Part shown: piece after piece, positions 35,065 through 48,800 of the stretch
Layout: the number at the start of each line of letters is the position of its first letter
Position numbering within the stretch: position 1 is the stretch's first letter
Assembly: GCF_012273895.1 (NCBI RefSeq)
Contig: NC_052121.1
Coordinates: 8,085,624-8,149,623 of the forward strand
DNA length: 64,000 nt
Direction: 5' to 3'
DNA from: Zerene cesonia
Taxonomy: Eukaryota > Arthropoda > Insecta > Lepidoptera > Pieridae
Notes under the pieces: generated by a model
Databases searched by the model: none
Told to the model about the DNA's origin: nothing
Seen by the model: the letters and a program-made list of their open reading frames with translations, nothing else
Position numbers and translations under genes: made by a program

Positions 35065-36812
35065 CTATGTCTGAGATTGCCCAGATTCTAGCCTAGTCCT
35101 CTTTGCAGTTTCTCGAGATGCCGTGTGTACGATTGAAGTACGCAATGTGATTCCAAAAATATCTTCATGATATCTGTTTTCCTCCTGCAAAACAACGAAT
35201 ATTAATTTTTTTTCGCTATTTACAGATTCATAAAATTATAATTTACCTTTACTTATTTTGGGGTAAGATATCTTTAGGTGTATTTACACTTACCATCAAG
35301 ACCAAGATAAAGTCATCGACTTCTGTGTCTGTCAATTTTCCGTGGTTTTTAATTATTTCTTTCAACTTTTGTTGCACCTCTTCTGCCATCTTACAGTCAC
35401 CGCACACATAAAAATGTCCACCTTTTTCTAGAAGTATTTTACTTATTTCAGCACCTTCATCTTCCAATAGTGCTTGTACATGTTTCTGAAAATAAGGTGT
35501 AATTTAAAATTCGTTTTTCTTTTACAATCCCTTAAAGGACGATTATAACTTAGTTTCTTTTTTACCTTATTTATACATTCTTCTCTGGAAAACGCTACCA
35601 TAGCTTTTGTAATAACTCCATCTTTGACGGCTTCTTCTTTCTCGTCTTTATATAAATCCATTCCCCTGTACCTACATCCGAAGAATAACCAAAGAGGTCC
35701 AGCTTCGGAACCGTTATTTTGAATTAAATGTCTTCTATGATGCCAGAAACCTCTAAAAGGCGCAATGCCAGATCCTGGACCCACTAATATGAGAGGAACG
35801 GAAATATCAGATGGCATATGGAAATTAGGAGCTCTGTGAAATAACAAACATGCGTTAATTTATTGCTTCGCTTCCGTAATTAATTTTTATTGTGGTGTAC
35901 ACGTGATATTTACCTTCTTATAAATGCAACGACCTCGTCATTTACTTTAAGACTTTGTAAATATGTTGAGCAAACACCGTAATGAGTTGAACCTTCGCCA
36001 TCTGCGAGAATTATGATTAAGACATCATTGATTTCAATCATAAGGAAATTAATAGGAAATATTATAACTTTGTATTTATTTTATTGCAATGCTTACTCTG
36101 TGTTTTATATTGAACAACGGCAACAGTGACATGTATTCTTTTAGGATGAGCCAATGGCGATGACGATATAGAATAAAATCTAGGTTGTAACGGAGGCAAT
36201 AACGCAACTAGGACTGAAGCCTGAGGCCTACACGACGGTATTTGAGTTAAAACTTCGGCCAAGTGGGGATAGTAATGGTACCTCCAATCGTCAAACTTGT
36301 TTGAATCCTGAAATTATACTTCAGTTTTATAAAAGTCTATTGATTATTAGCGGTTGTGACCACTAATAAGCCACTAATAAACAGATAAATTACAAATTTT
36401 GCACCTCTATGAGCTCTTTTATACATTCGGCATCACTGGTATCAGTACATGCACTCGCTAAGTACTTCAAGACTTTCGATGATGGTGGTGTAGTTATGTC
36501 TAAGAATCTGGTAAACAATTCCCGTACTGTTACTGCTGGTAGCCGTTCATGCTTTTCCCAAGTTTTTATAGCTCCTAGAAATTAATAAACATACATAGTG
36601 AATGATACACAGAAATTAAATTTTTCTCTCGTTTTGCTTCATTTATTGGTCTTACCCGTAGGTGTAAGAGTTTCTTTCATCACTTGCAGCTGTACTGGTC
36701 TATCATAGATATGATCTACGTCTTTCAGTCTTGATAACACGGTGTCTACAATTTCCTTGCGGTTACAAGCCATAATACCCACGTGGTCTCCAGGTTCATA
36801 TTTAAATTCGGA
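35065..36812 (-). CDS. NOS exons 16-22: FAD/NADPH reductase and C-terminal tail
   Basis: Encodes residues 835-1235. FKYEPGDHVGIMACNRKEIV opens the FAD domain. DDWRYHYYPHLAEVL and RFYSISSSP contact FAD; GEGSTHYGVCSTYL follows. LILVGPGSGIAPFRGFW and LWLFFGCRYRGMDLYKDE bind NADPH, as does HFYVCGDCKMAEEV. The terminal exon reads EENRYHEDIFGITLRT, with Phe1206 at the FAD-stacking position, then a basic tail with R-T-R-L-E-S ending at Ser1230. Codons are clearly more AT-rich than in exons 5-10. Confidence 0.93.
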
Positions 36813-39800
36813 CTGAAATTATACAGGAAATATCATGATTAATAAATTTTTTAACATGTTAGCAGTAATACATTGTAAATTATATGTTTTTTATTTATAA
36901 CGGAACTCACATCAACTTCCATATCCACAAATATCGTCGCTCGGTCCGATGAAAAATCTCCCAAAGGTTTGTTTTCTTTAACCCTGCACGTAATAAAGTG
37001 TTTCTTATAACTTTCTTCAAGTGCATTTTTGATAGGTAAACCTTTTTCAACGTTGCTGAATCTAACTGTATCTTTTGTAATAGGAATCACACCAAACGAC
37101 TTTTCAGCATCTTTGATTGTATCATTTTCTTCCAAGCAGAACGTTTCACACGCGACCTAAAACGTTATTTTTTTGTAAGTTATATTGACTATCAATTGTA
37201 TTCATTGATTATTCAACCTTTGATAATAATTCGAGACTTACGTGGAATATATTGGATGACCAAGTTCTAAATTGCTGTTCCTGACCGTACATTTCGTCTC
37301 CACAATTAACCTCTAACAGTCTTTCCCCACCCAAGTCTTCTAGTACTCTATCCACAGTTTTACCAAAAAAGCAGAATTTTGGATACACGCTTGAACCCAG
37401 GGCAAAAACAGCAAAACAGACGTTGCTCAAAGGACCAATATTTTCCGCGCTTGATGTTCCACCAATGCTACCTGTTTTGTTGCAAGAAAATTACTTTATT
37501 ACTAAATTAATGATTAAATTAGAACTCCAAGCTGTATTGCTAACGTGAAAGTTTATAAAGATGAACGTCTCTTAAAAAAAACTAATCAGATCTATATTTA
37601 ATCGCATAGACCTCTCGAAACATGAAAATTGGTAGACCGAGAGATGAATAATTAATTAAATACTCTGCTTTTTAGGGTTAAATACGAAACTAAAGACGAT
37701 TAAATCGGCAGGCTCTGGCTAGTATAGTACAATCTCAATTAGCCATAGTGAACTATGAAAACTCGCATTACACTTATTAGTTTTTGTAATATTTAGCGAG
37801 TTACATTTTTTTAATTAGAAAAAAATCTAGAAAGCAAGTATTATGGCTTCACAAACTTAAAATTGGCTCCTTAAAAAAACAAAACAACTCGTAACTATCG
37901 GAGTAGAGCAAGCCATGCTGTTGGGCATCGACACTCAAAAAGCGTTAATTTTTAAGTCTGCCCGCGTTAACGTATTTATGAACAGCCTAAAAAACACATG
38001 AAAAGTTACAATTTTTATGTGCTCTCATAATAGGCTAACAAAATAAAACACGATTATTTAAATTTAATGGAATTCAAATTACTTAAAATGAGCAAAACTC
38101 ATAAACAATGCCTTTCTTACAGTGAACGTTTTTGGAGGATTGAGTTAATGCTATGACCAAATCCGCTAATGGATTGAGGGATGCTTAAAATTGGATAGAG
38201 CAAAACATTGTTTTGAGATTTCATTGAAATCATTGTAACAGAAATGTTTTTAAATGTATTTAGGTAAAACACTTACTTTTATTCGATTCTAAACGTGTTA
38301 ATTGTCGTTTATATTCATTGTTGCTTCGACTGGACTCCAATCGCGACAGTTGTCTTTTGTATTCATTACGCGGTGTCATCACACTGTTTGCTCGCATTAA
38401 TGACTTTGGTGTGGGAGTTTTGTAACTAAAATTAAATTATACATGTATCTCAAGGAGTTAAAACAACGAAGCAAAAATAATAATATTTTTTCAATTTACA
38501 CCTATGTCTCAAATTTTGTTTCGATTTGTCACTTACATCTAATCAACTTATGAGAGTAATTTTGAATCGGTTATGTTATTATTTTTTTTAATGTTACTTA
38601 TTTTCTCTTCTTATAGTATATCGATTATTAATCTAATTAATCTATATATCTATAACACTGTTCATTACCCGTAATAAATAATTCATAGCACATATGCTTT
38701 GGGAACGTAATTCAAATAAAAACCGAAGTAATCTTTTGATATACCCTTTAATAAAACTTACCCAGCACTATCCGCTTGATCATTTTTCTTTTCATTATAC
38801 AACATTTGAAAAAGATGCTCCGCGAATGTCTGAAACACAATACAAATTAATATTCCGTCATGTATTTAACATACCAGTGATAAAAATAACACATGAACAA
38901 TGATATATAAATAATTGGTTAATATATCAACTAAATACATCGCTAAGTAACGAACTACGCAGTTTTAACAGTGGATTAATAATATATTCACAGCGTACAC
39001 TCGAAGTCAAATACGAAGCCCGAGCATAGTTAAAACAAATAGAGACCCTTATTTTGTCAAATAACGTTCGTTCTAGAAATAATATTTGCAATTTACTCAC
39101 GACGCCATTCGCAGGAGGCTCGCCGTTGCCAAAAGTTGAAGTTACGATGAGAAGGAGTGTTTCGTGCTCTATCGAGAAAATATCGTAGTCTGACATACAT
39201 TGGACCTGGAGAGGGAATGCCTTAGATAAGATTGTGTGTTTGTAGTGGTCCGCTTAACTTTTGTTAAGTGCTATTTGTTTATGTGTTTGGAATTATTCTT
39301 TGTTCGTAATTATTAAGCAATATAAGAGTTGAAACAGATGTGATAATTTAGTCTACAAATTTGTATTTAAATCATTCAACATTTACAAATCAAGACACCC
39401 AAAAATATTACCTAAACAGACAAACATAATTTTCATTCCAAACTACTGCGGAAGAAATACATTCCGTGAATAGGTTTAATCAAGAGCGCAATAGCGTTAG
39501 CTTGTTATATTCAAAACTTGCCTGCACATTGAACGCGTGTCCGAATATCGTCCCTAACTCCTTCGCGTACAGCTCAGATTTGCCCGTCTCCGTCGCGTAC
39601 AGGATGGTCGCTTTGATGCGTTTAGACAGTGCTTGGCTGAAGAGTTTGGATGTAAACTTGACGGCTCTCGCGATCTGCTTGAAGTGAAACTTGCGTCGCG
39701 CCTTGTTGCCGTCAGACTTGCTCCACTGGTGGGTCTTCCACGCGGGTTCCTGAAGCCCGGCAAATGTGTACGTACGTGTAACTTTGATATGCAGTGACGA

Positions 39801-42800
39801 CGCGTATATTATAATCGTAATATGTAGGGCTAGATATAGTGATATACATACATTTGATAAATATATTTGATTTCCTATAAACTTTAAATGCTTGTCCACA
39901 AAGATGATATACCTCGATTGAGAGTTAGGAAGTGTATATATACTATTAAGGCTCCATTCTTATTCATTTTTGTCCTTTGTTTAAAAGGCTTTACTGCATC
40001 ACATAGCAACTTTGTTAGGTGTTCTTAAAGGTATGATATTAATTGGCAGTAAAATATCAAAAGCCTGATTGTATGTTAAATATTAAGTAAATACTAAAAA
40101 AGGTTTTTTTCCAAACACAATACTTTCTAAGTGCATTTAAATATATGAGCAATTTTTTTAATATTTCAAAAGGTACATTCCGGTTTGCAAAATTGATAGT
40201 TTTTTTAGTTTTTTTTTTTCACTTATTGAAATCAAAGATTACTTACTTGATAATCATATGACGGCCGTACGTAATACAAAGCCATTTCTTGATGAAACAC
40301 AGCCGTCAGTGAGGATGACATTGGTGGGACGATCCATATCCAATCGGAGGGACATCCGCCCCTTATAATAAACAGACATATGCATTCGAGAATAATAGCG
40401 TCAATTACTCTTATGGGGAACGGCAAAGTAAAATGTTTGAATTTAATTATTTTATTTATTACTGTCCTTACTAGTAACTAACTGTCCCTTGTTAAAGCCT
40501 TTGGGATACCTACGCCCCTACGCTACTCGATGACTGTGTAAAGTAATTATTGTTCAAAACCATCTTTAAAAGAAGTATAGACAAAGTAGAAATGATGGTA
40601 TGAATTTCAGCTCCTAACATTCAGAATTTTTGAAATTCTACGTAATAAACCTGCGCGTGCTTTCAGCTTGGCTCTAAAACCAGCCTTAAAAAGAGTTAAT
40701 AACAACTGTATATAATAACTAGCTGCGCCCCGCAGTTTCACTCGTGTAAGTCCATATCCCATAGGAATATCGGGATAGAAAGTTACCTATATGTTACTCC
40801 AGTTATCCAGCTATCTACGTACCAAATGCAATCGGTTCAGGAGTTTTTGCGTGAAAGAGCAACACACACACACCCTTACATACTTTCGCATTTATAATAT
40901 TAGTAGGAAGGATTGAGAAACATACCTGCTTCTATTTTCATTGTCCAAGTGTTTGATAAACTGCTCAGAAGCCGAATGATGATCGACTATAGACGCATTG
41001 TCTCTATGAAAGCTGTGTAGTACGGCGATGTTTACTTCCACTAGTGCTTTATCCTTCCAAAGAGAGACGTATGAACTTGTGTCCAAACCCATTTTGCATG
41101 CTACTGACTAAAATAAAACAACCATTCATCATAATCATCAATTTTATTTGTTTAAATTTTTTTTTCTTTGAGGCTGGTGTGGTTTATCTGAATAAACTTT
41201 GCATAAAGGTTATTAAATGAGTCTTAACTAAACTTGTATATACTCCATTTATTGTAAAAAAACACAAAATTTTATTTTAATCTTATTGGAAAAAAGCGCT
41301 TTCTAATTTCAATAAGTTTCGTTAAAATCTGCATCAAAAAAATCATGCACGACTATAAAGAACAAAAGAGATTCTCATTGCAATTGTAATTTTTGTTTAA
41401 TATGTTTTCAAGCGCTTGACTGTTTGTATTTGATAGGAAATTATTATCATTTGTATATCAGTCATTTTAGAACCTGCAGTGATACCCAGAACGTTAGTCA
41501 CCTTTATTATACAAAAGTTAATTGTTTTTTATGTGGAGAATGCTCTCGCAAAGTACTTACCTCAACAATATTCAATCGGTTAGAGTCACACAGATTGCGA
41601 CACCCTATTTCTGTGCCCATATACCACCCGTTGAAGGCGGTGGCGGTGAATTCTAAGCCACCACAATCCAATCTCATATTAGAGACCGCTGGTAGGGCGT
41701 ACCATTTAAGGCCTAGGTCTTTAAACCAGTCGTAGCTAAAGAAAATACATATTTAATAGCATAAGTTACTTCAAAGTTAAAAATAGCAAGCTTAGTAATA
41801 AGATAATATAATTTTGACATAAAAAATTATTCCAAATCAATATCTATTCATTTCGCTTTAATGTTTTGTCAAGTGACAAACGAAAATTTCTTATCTAATT
41901 ATTTCACATAAACTGCACGTAATAATCTATTTTTTGATAAAATCGAAACAACATCATTTAAAAATATCTTAAAAATATATAAATAATTATTAGAGACCAC
42001 TCGAAAGAAAAGTTCAAACAGTGCAAGCGAAGATTAGACTAAAATTCATAAATAATACTAAGTTGCTTACCTAGGATGCTCAATGTTAATCTCCATAATA
42101 ATTTCACGAGGGATCTCGAAGTACTCTGGGTCTCTCCCATCAGCTGACAGCACCAAAGGCAGCACGTCCCACGCGGTGCGCGGTGGCTTCCAACCCAGTT
42201 GGATACATATCTGTATATATTGCGAGTAATTTAAATGTGAGTCAAATGACATTTCATGCATCTTCAAAATATGAGGAGGTGATAAATCGATTTTTTTTTT
42301 TATTATTTCTGACTTCATAACCTTCTAAACTAAAGATACATCACACTCTTATTATAAATAAATAAAACGACTGAACGGATTTTGATGAAATTTTGTATAC
42401 AGACAGTGAGAGGATACTCCTTATCCCGATTAAACACTCCCTTGAGATAAAACAGTATATCTTATATCAAACAGTATATCTTTAATATTCATCAATCACA
42501 TCAAAAAATTCTGAACCGATTTTGTTGAAAATTGGTAAATGTCCTAATTCTAGGCGGAAAAAGCCGCTGGCGGAAGCTAGTATTGAATAAATGTTTAATA
42601 AATTAACAATTTTGGAAATTAATTCAATTGGACGTAAATAATATCCTTTTATTTAAGGTCGTTACTCTGAATAGAATAATTGTTTTCGAAATATGGTACA
42701 CACGTTTTATGTAGCTACGTTTTGTTCTTTTTATTTGTGGTACATCTCGATGTTAGCTGCTGTATTTTACACAGACGTGGGCTTGGGCGTGGGTGAACTG

Positions 42801-45800
42801 AAGGTTCATCCTGGTAGCGCCACGCTCACGGGGATTGACGGGGATGCGTAGCTACGCTTTTGGTATTTTACAGAAATATGCTTTTGTCGAAAGTAATGAT
42901 ATCAAAACTAGAACTCACACTTAAGCAATTAAACGACAATCAAATTGCACATTTTGTGAAATATTTTATATGTTTATAAAAAATCATCTCATTATCTAAA
43001 GCTACATTAATCGAATAATTATTACTAAAAAACATTGAATCAACGTGTTCATGGCCGAGGCCTTCGATACAATCTCGGCTGATCTAATTTCCCTCTCAAC
43101 AATGGGTTAAGGAGTAATTAAACTGAGACAATGGACGGTTTTACCTAATTGACCAACTGAATATACATGGGAAAGTTTTCGAATAAAGCATATTTTATCC
43201 TTTTGTTAAAAACAAAACGTTACGGTATGTATTCCGGTGAGTAATTTGAAATATTTAATGATCCTTTGTTATGTATTAATGTAAAGTAATAGTAGCAAAA
43301 TTAATAAAAATAATATGGTTTGTGTGTATGTGTGACAACTGCTTTTGAGTAATAAAGGAACAACATATGTAGACAAGAAAGTATAAAGAAAAAAACGCAG
43401 CACAGAACTGTTATAAATTCGATTATCCACATTTTGAATACGTTTTTTCATTTAAAGGGGCAATACATTGATAACCTATAAAATATAGTAGAGAATAAAG
43501 AAGTAAGCTATATGAGAAACTAAAAAAAGTCGTAATAACGTTACCTATTGATAATCTGATGCCAACTAAACCATATTTTAATAATGTCTTATTGCTATTG
43601 TTATTTATGGTAAGCGGATGAAACACATATAACAATTATTAATGCATTACGTATCAATGCCTCAATGCATATTCCATAAAATCGACACTATCGAAAATAT
43701 TTCGAACTAACCTTCTCCGTTTTCCCCAACACTGTTTTATGAAACTAACATCTACAACAAAGTTAGGGTATCAACTGAATTCCTAAACTACATTTCTCAA
43801 AACTATTTTTAGACAATAGGCCTCACCTCAGTAAATTCTACTCTAGCAGGGTCACCAAGCACCGAACCGTCCGGTTGGAGGTAACCAGCGTAGGTGATGA
43901 GTTGCGGATTCCATATCCGATAATCGTGTTTACCGTCCGTGCGCTGCGGGAATATAGTTATCGCTGACCTGAAACGAACTGTGGATTACCTCGTGTCTGT
44001 GAATTGAACAATATGTCTCTTGTTGTATTTATGCTAGAAGGTTTTAGTCCATTTGCTGGATTTGTCCATTTGCTGGTCAATTAAAATAGTGAGATAAAAA
44101 GATTATTAGCCTGTTTTTTTACAATTTCTTATTTTTAATACAAGTGGTTCATAATGGACAATATGTTTTTATTTTATTTTATTAATTTCCTTTAATTTAA
44201 TTCGGTTTTATGCTTTGTCAATGTACTATTAATTGCAAATATCTTGAGTCAATACTAAGGACCTTAAACTGTATTAGCACGCAAGATTCGTTTTAATTCA
44301 ATTGTTTTAACTTTAGTATTCAAGAAATGATTTACAACTTTCGTTTGTTAAGACTTATTGTTGAATCGAACAACCTTCGAACAGTGATACTATAAAATTG
44401 TGAAATATTCCTTATATTGGAATTAAATTTTAAGATAGACATTTTTCCTATGTCTTATTAATAAAACGATAAAGCTGGTGACAAAAGATTGACTATTAGT
44501 TTTCTTTCCATTTGTTAATAATAATTTACCCAATTTTGCACTCTAAGAAAGTAATGCAGCATCTAAGGGGTAGGTTTAAAAATTCAAATTGTTTATTTAA
44601 AACTAAAAAACGTACATAAAAGCTTAAATTAGTTGTTGCACAGGAAAAACGCCTGCCTCCATACATAAAATGAGTTTCAAATAAAAAAAAAGTTAACATA
44701 CAAGAAATATAACAAAAAAAAAAGTTTACATATGTATTGCGTTTTCGTGCAAAAACTACGAACAACACACGACAGAGCTATATTTTACTACCTACCCCGT
44801 TTTGATAAACAGCGTGATAATAAATCAGTATGCCCATACAAATGTGTAGGTGAGCCAGGAATAGAGCTATTACCTTATATTTCCTTTATTTGTCGCATAT
44901 TTGATATGATTGCAGAGTGCTTCAAACATTCCACTGGCGGTTGTTACTTCTCTGCAGTCGAATATCTGGAAACAAATGTTGTTTTGTTTCTCGTTATGAA
45001 GCTTAGCGATTAGGCTCGTTAAAAGTTAAAGTGGCTGCGGTTACAATTTGTAAGTATGACCTTTTTAAAGTTCTTTGTATTGTACTATGTACATGTTAGC
45101 AGAACCTTACATTACGAGAAACACACAGAAAACAGATACATAAAAGTAAGTTATCTATCTCAACCATTATTTTAAAAATATTTTTTTATTTTTTTTCTTT
45201 TTTTTTCTTTTCCATTTTCCTTTTTTTTTCCATTTCCAAATTTATTTTTCCATAAAAGGTAATAGGTAGTGTTATCCAATTTTATCACTTTAAAAAATAT
45301 AAGATTTTTTACAAAAATATTCAGATACATAAGTCATATTTGTTTTTATATAAAAAAGGAAATAATAGGTTTTTTCACATTCTATATTGAAAATGGCAGA
45401 TTAACGTGCACATAAATAAGATTATTGCAATATAACACTACATTATCATAAGACGTCATATTACGAAGGCAAGTTTCAATTATCATTAGTGAAAATGAGA
45501 CAATTGAGGTATATTCTGGTTAATTATTTTTATTCCATAGTGCCTCTCCCGAACTGCTTTTAACCTATCTTTCTTCTTACAATATTATCATATAATATCC
45601 CACATACTTGTAATTTCTTCCACTGTATCCTTCCAATACACCTCGCAGCGTTCCTCCAAGCTAGTTTCGCGCCAAACACCAATTCTGGAGTCTTTAGCTG
45701 GTACGTTCCACTTGCCTGTATCTCTTTATCGACCTCTCGTAATCTGGCCAAGTGAGCGTCTGAATTTTCCCTGTAGACAGCATTAAGTAAACAGTAAAGC

Positions 45801-48800
45801 AACAGCCCGCTTAAGATTATTTTGAAGATCTTCGTTTAAAAATAGACTATTATTCTTAAAAATGTAGGGATCTTAATCCTTATAAACAGCTATTATGTTA
45901 TTTCATTGTTTGATAATTTCATACTAAGGTATTGTACATCAAATAACAAAAAAATGTCTTCTATAATTTAAAAATAATTTCTTCGTACGTAAATTTATGC
46001 AATAAGGTTAAAAACAATACCGCCTGCATTAAACTGGTGTTAATGAAGTTTTTATTTATTCTTACGAACCTTTTTATTGAAGAGAAGTACTGTCGTATAA
46101 ACGTCTCTGCATCTTTGAAGACTTCCTCTGGACTCCTCGGAGCGTTCCCTCGACCGGGGATATCCATGATACTGCTTTGGCATACTTTCTCTGAGCATTT
46201 TGTGTTCTGTGGACAAATAATTGTTTACTTAAAAGACTTCGGTAATATGCCTCATTCATGAGATTCGGAGGTTCCATAGAACTAGGAATATGTGCTTTGA
46301 GATGATGCAAGTGAGGGAAAATAAAAAACATTTTTTTTTTAATGTATAAGTATAGAAGTTGAAAAAAAATATTCCCAATGCTCTATGTAACATGTACGCA
46401 AATAAGCGTTTTACGACAATTAACTCTTTAAGAATTGAATTCTTAATTAAAGTTTACGTCATAATGGCGGTATTTCGTGCATCACACAGGCATCGTCTCA
46501 TAATTTCAAAGAACTTAAATTTATATTAATTAACGATGCGATAGCGTAAGCGCTATGTTTAGAAAATTCAAAACCACTGATTAAAACATTTCCTAGGTTT
46601 AGCTTAGCTTAAAAGCGAACCAAGGAATGCCTTTGAGCTAGATTATATAGGAGATAAAGATTTAGTTGCAGGCATTTTCATACTATATCAGCGAAAATAT
46701 AGTTATTTCCTGTACATACATAAAGTGATGCGTATAGAAATGTTTGTACATTTCGGAAATTCATATACATGTTATTTATTTAAGCCAAAAGATGAATCGA
46801 TTGACAAATAGAGGATATAACTTCGGTTACGAAACTAAGATGCAAAGGTTGACACGGCCATTACCGCATTCTAGTAACTCTTAAGTATCTGTGTGTGAAT
46901 TGCATTTTAATGCTATTAAATAAGAATATCTTATTTTTTATTCCAATAAATTCTTATTCTTCAAAAACATGGAAGTGATAAGCTTATTAAAATATAGAAA
47001 TAATATAAGGGCAGACGGGTAAGCTCTTAACTATGTCAATAAATATGTGGCATTGAAATTCTTTCATTGTTCAAATGAAGAAATTTAGGCTTTGCTAGGG
47101 ACTGGAAAACGCGCCTGAGTCTCTGTTCCCCGACGAGTACAATCTGGAGGTCTTCAAGAGAAAAGTGAGCAGGTAACTTCTAGGGAAGCGCGCTCCATCT
47201 AAACACATTTCAGCTTACCGTCAGGCGAGATCGTGGTCAAGCGCTGCCCTATCAACGAATAAAAAATAAGGTCTGATACACCAATATACTGTACACAATC
47301 GCAGAAGCAATGATATTGAACTATCTTACATTTCAAAATAAACACAGACAAGTCAAGTATCGTTTAAAAGCAACTCAATTACAGTAGCATAAGCTAAACA
47401 AGCAGCAGTGGTGTACAAATTGAACTTATCGTAATGTTAAGTTAGGAGCAAAATCTTATAGAAAATAGTATTCTTATTGATAACTATTTTATTTATTTAT
47501 ATTTTTATATATTCTTTTAAATCATTACGTAATATCAAACAAAGTCACTTTCTTTGTCCCTATTTATATCTTTTTTTTTTAATAAAACATTCAAATTCAA
47601 TATTATTCAATGAATAAAAAAATCACATGTTTAAAACAAATAACTATTGTATAGTATTGATATTTAATGCAAACTCTACCTATCTTATATGACAGCATAT
47701 ACTAATTTTCTATTACAATGCCATTTTATTACATGAATATTCCGTTAACAATGTGCACAGTCATCATAGATTTCAATATTTCGCAATCATGTCGCTAATG
47801 CATAGCTTAAATATCCTTAGAAGCATAGACCACTCAATTGACTCCGCATAAAAAAATATTAAATTAAATCATGTTGCTTTACGCGTTTAAATTATATATT
47901 TTTATAAGTACCAGTAAAGAAACGGCATGCACATTAGGACATGATACATAATAGCATATAAATGCTATTTTGTTTTGTACGGTTAGTGGCCTTCTCAGTC
48001 CATGACTTTCCCCCTTCCCGCTTCCCCTTCATCCTTTCTGTATTCAATCTATTTGCATTTACATTATCGTTCATGGACGGTGTTAGCGCTTACCATCAGG
48101 CGAATCAGCTTGAATATCACATAAAAAAGATATAGTTTTATGTACACAATGACAATTCAAAGTTCTACACAATCTGCCTTATATGTCACTGGCTCGTCTT
48201 CTCTATAGAACCTTATCGAACCAGCGGTCCTAATTGCTATTTAATATGATGATTCAAAAGTCCTCCTAAAGAAGTCTAATTGAATGATTAAATGTTTAAG
48301 TTTGAGTTTGACTGGAGATGACGCATAACCTTACTTGTACAATTAGGGTCCTCGTCCATATGTTTAAAAAAATCCCATTTATTATTTAAAAAACTGAGTT
48401 CAATGTTAACTTGTATTCAAAAGTGTATGTAATTACTTATATCACGCGTCAAATTGCTAAAGATAAAAAAGTAGCTGCTATTAACACATTTTTATATCAT
48501 TTAGTTATTCTTAGAAAAGTGTCTCTAATAATATCTTTCATTATATTCGAATGATCTATCTCACCCGCATCTCATCACAATTTTGATTGACAAAAAGTTT
48601 GATTGACGCTTCTATGAATACCCATTTCATTAATAATGTACCTAAACTTCCTTAAATATAATGTTACTTATAAGGAAAAGTTGGGTTTACATTCAAAATT
48701 CAAATTTAAATTAACTATGACCATTAAATGTAGTTGATGAATGGATAGCAAATGTTTCGTAGTTAGTGTTTTTTTTTTATTTAAAAGTATTATTTGTACT

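Noticed and set aside
39554..39763. 69-codon - strand ORF rich in Ser/Arg
   Set aside because: Alternative frame of NOS exon 10; the calmodulin-binding frame is the real one.
44732..45013. 93-codon + strand ORF
   Set aside because: Antisense to NOS exon 4 (44874-44965); a shadow of the real coding strand.
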